In this document: positions 61,566-64,000 of the stretch, one piece after another
Numbering within the stretch: the first letter of the stretch is position 1
Layout of the letters: every line of letters begins with the position of its first letter
Assembly (NCBI RefSeq): GCF_001039355.2
Contig: NW_019776025.1
Span: 62,001 to 126,000 of the forward strand
Reading direction: 5' to 3'
DNA length: 64,000 nt
Source of the DNA: Lingula anatina
Lineage: Eukaryota; Brachiopoda; Lingulata; Lingulida; Lingulidae
The notes under the pieces: model-generated
The model's input: only the letters and a program-made list of their open reading frames with translations
Told to the model about the DNA's origin: nothing
Databases searched by the model: none
Program-made: the position numbers and the translations under genes

Positions 61566-62520
61566 GGCCACACTTTTTTATTTTTATGGATGACATCCTC
61601 TGGGTACCCCAAAATCGGTGCGAGAGGGCGAAAAAAAAAACAGTCCAAAAAAAAAAAATACTGCTTAAGTAAAGGAATGCTGTCAGTACACAGCTGGAAA
61701 CACAAATTTTACCACAGAAACACGTATCAAACTAACAATATGTCTTTATCCATGCTCTCAAAATATTAAAGCATTGTGAATACTTCGTAGAAATGTAAAA
61801 AAAAAGTCATGAATAGATATACTTCTTATTACAAAATCTATTAAGGTTATTTCATGCATTTTGTTGGTATAGCAATCAATAAAACAAATGTCAAACAAAC
61901 AGTGTGTCTTTATTTGTATTCTCAGAATATTAAAGCATTTTGAACACTTCAGAGAAATGTTTAAAAAATGATGCAAAGATATGCTTAATACTACCAAATC
62001 TATTAAAGGTCATTTCGGACGATGCCATTTTGTCTAATTCGACTCACACGGCCGAACTGTCAGGTGGCCTGTCCGACCTTCAGCCCACCAAATACCTCGA
62101 CACCCTTGTCAACCCTTTTTTCGCTACAGAAAACCTGGTAGCCTATGTGCTGCTTTGTACTGAATGTCACTGACATTTTTCGGGCGATAATCGCTGGCGG
62201 CCGCAAGCCTTTCGCACAATTGTAAAAAGGTGATATCTCCATGCCCTATATCAATGGCATACCAATCCAAAACGACGGCACCCGTTCTCTTTATGACTTG
62301 AAAGTAATCCTAGAGATGAATTTGACGGCAAAGCGGCCATATTTCCACGTGGCGATAATACGCATGCGCAGAAAGCTCATTTCCTGGCAAATTCAATAAC
62401 GATGTTTGCGACAACCGACTTCGTTGGGGGCTGGGGGGGGGGATTTTTTTTTTTTTCGGAGAACGGGCGAAAATCGGTGCGCGCGCAGGATGTCATCCAG
62501 AAAAATAAAAAAGTGTGGCC
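61566..62520. mobile_element. Non-autonomous PIF/Harbinger-like DNA transposon, 955 bases
   Basis: Ends GGCCACACTTTTTTATTTTT in inverted orientation at 61566 and 62520, with the similarity reaching about 60 bases inward (TGGATGACATCCT, AAATCGGTGCG). It is flanked by TTA on both sides (61563-61565 and 62521-62523), the target duplication typical of Harbinger elements. There is no transposase frame. Inside, a block of about 125 bases is present twice in direct orientation (about 61733-61855 and 61891-62019). Confidence 0.85.
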
Positions 62521-62825
62521 TTACATGTAAGGCATTAAGCGATATAAGGGACGGTACAGAATGATGGAATTATGAGAAGGCAGTCAAAAGAAAAGAATAC
62601 TTTCAAGCCAACCGATTACTGAAATTTATTTCGAACTTTTGTGATGCACGTGATCGACAATGATTGCCCAGAAGCTATTCGTATGACACCCTTCTAAAAA
62701 GTTAAATACCTAATACCAAACACAGATATGGTTTCCAAATAGGCCCTTATAATTGAGGATACTTCGTACGTATGCTGAAATACCATAAGCATGTATGTAT
62801 TTATTTCACACTTTGGTCTTGTATG

Positions 62826-63910
62826 AAAACTTCCAAGTTTCACTCAAGGTTCAGTTATAATATTGGACATCCAGTCTGTTAACGTTGTATACACGCGACA
62901 GTATGCTGATGCTTACATCAATTCGTCATCACAAAAACCCTACACCGATTATATGACTTTTTTTTATTCAACGTTTGTTCTCATGTACAGAGGCCTTTCC
63001 TAAGTTGTCATAGGTAGCTTAAGTTTTTGTTTAAAAAGCCGGTTTATGCTCTTAGTTCAGGTAACTAATAGACGGACATTGGTCACATCTGTCATATCAA
63101 AACTGTACATATTTCTAATTAAATGATATCTAACCACATACTCGTATTTGCTTACACGTCGTATATAATGAAAACGATTTTTATCTCACATTGCTTACAC
63201 TTATTGTGAAATATGATAGGATGCTACATTATACATCGTACCAGCATGACACCTCAAAGTCCTTGAGGCTATAGACAAGATCAAACGAATATCTGAAACA
63301 AAGACACAAGAGATGCATTTTAGTTATCCTTTCATCGTTTCATCAAAAGGGAAGGGTTGATGTGTGTTAACATGAAATATGTATATATGTAACCATGCAT
63401 GGGCAATTATGACTTACAAACCGAACCGGAATAACACAGCAACCGCTTGCACATACATATGTATTTGCCATGGTCCTCACTATCTAAAGGGCCACGCCCT
63501 CAATCCACACAATTTTAGAGGAGACGGAAAATTAAAAATGTTATCATGCAGTTGTTTATTGACTAGTTGTTGGGCTTTACAGTAATTTTTTGAAAAAATC
63601 ACCATAAATTTGAATATAATTGCCCAGTATGTCTAGCGTCCATGATAAAATCCGGAACATGTTCAACTAATATCATACGATATTATTCGATATTATACGA
63701 ACCCAACTTAGACACATACAATATATTTTGTTTACTAAGCGTTCAAACGAAACAGATGCAAATTTATGACTTATTCAAATTTATGACTTTATATCAATTA
63801 AATATTATTAAACACAAGCAACAGAAAGCATACTACCTTTACTATTCTACAATGCGTTAGTAGCGACATTGGACTGTACCTATTTGAGTTACCGCCTGAA
63901 TTTTAAAGCA
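62826..63910. repeat. Duplicated flank of unit B6 (pairs with 57880-58900)
   Basis: Second copy of the sequence behind B5, in the same order and orientation. Being the upstream flank of a TIL unit at the window end, it suggests that the array may continue beyond 64 kb. Confidence 0.7.
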
Positions 63911-64000
63911 TGTCAACGGCTGTTCTTACTCACATACCACGTAACATTTTGATCCCGCTGTTTTTGGGTTGATTGAACAGCAGCAAGTTACCTGCACCGT

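Overview
The window is from an invertebrate animal genome: AT-rich, with split genes, GT-AG introns, AATAAA polyadenylation signals, many microsatellites and many non-autonomous transposons. Two undetermined stretches are present (one about 290-base gap and one single N). The kind of TRPV channel, the LINE family remnant and the abundance of acatgta-type words would fit a lophotrochozoan, perhaps a mollusc. That placement is an inference and is not proven by anything in the window.

Layout. (1) 1-7.4 kb, plus strand: the 3' part of a TRPV cation-channel gene of the invertebrate Nanchung/Inactive/OSM-9 type, covering the end of the cytoplasmic N-terminal region, S1-S6 and the full C-terminus. 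It carries two alternative 110-base exons for the S4-S5 linker and S5; the reading frame stays open only if exactly one is used. (2) 7.4-17.5 kb: no gene that I can support; microsatellites and a possible solo LTR. (3) 17.6-19.1 kb, minus strand: an intronless RING / B-box / coiled-coil (TRIM-like) gene whose C-terminal domain reads as a PDZ domain. A possible small two-exon membrane-protein gene diverges from it on the plus strand. (4) 19.6-27 kb: no supported gene. (5) 27-62 kb, minus strand: a tandem array of ten small secreted ten-cysteine proteins of the TIL (trypsin-inhibitor-like) type. Each has a 5' untranslated exon behind a conserved promoter, a short signal-peptide exon, and one exon for the whole TIL domain, with a phase-1 intron between the last two. 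The array falls into subfamily A (four genes, 27-42 kb) and subfamily B (six genes, 45-61 kb).

The TIL array is the most evolutionarily active part. The residue predicted to contact the target protease (P1) differs among copies (Met, Leu, Gln, Lys). One copy (B3) has a one-base frameshift and a promoter split by a 0.7-kb insertion. One copy (A3) has lost its stop codon and ends inside its own polyadenylation signal, and its promoter has been pushed about 2.5 kb away. Two neighbours (B1 and B2) share a 101-base identical coding tract beside much more diverged introns. The B promoters share an E-box (CACGTG), usually beside a CRE-like site. The two last copies (B5, B6) are long duplicated units that reach the window end, so the array may continue.

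Mobile DNA: five TIR or foldback elements (one with Harbinger-like TTA target duplications), a hAT-like element across the gap, two tRNA-derived SINEs and a LINE 3' remnant. All homology calls are from pattern recognition; no database search was run.
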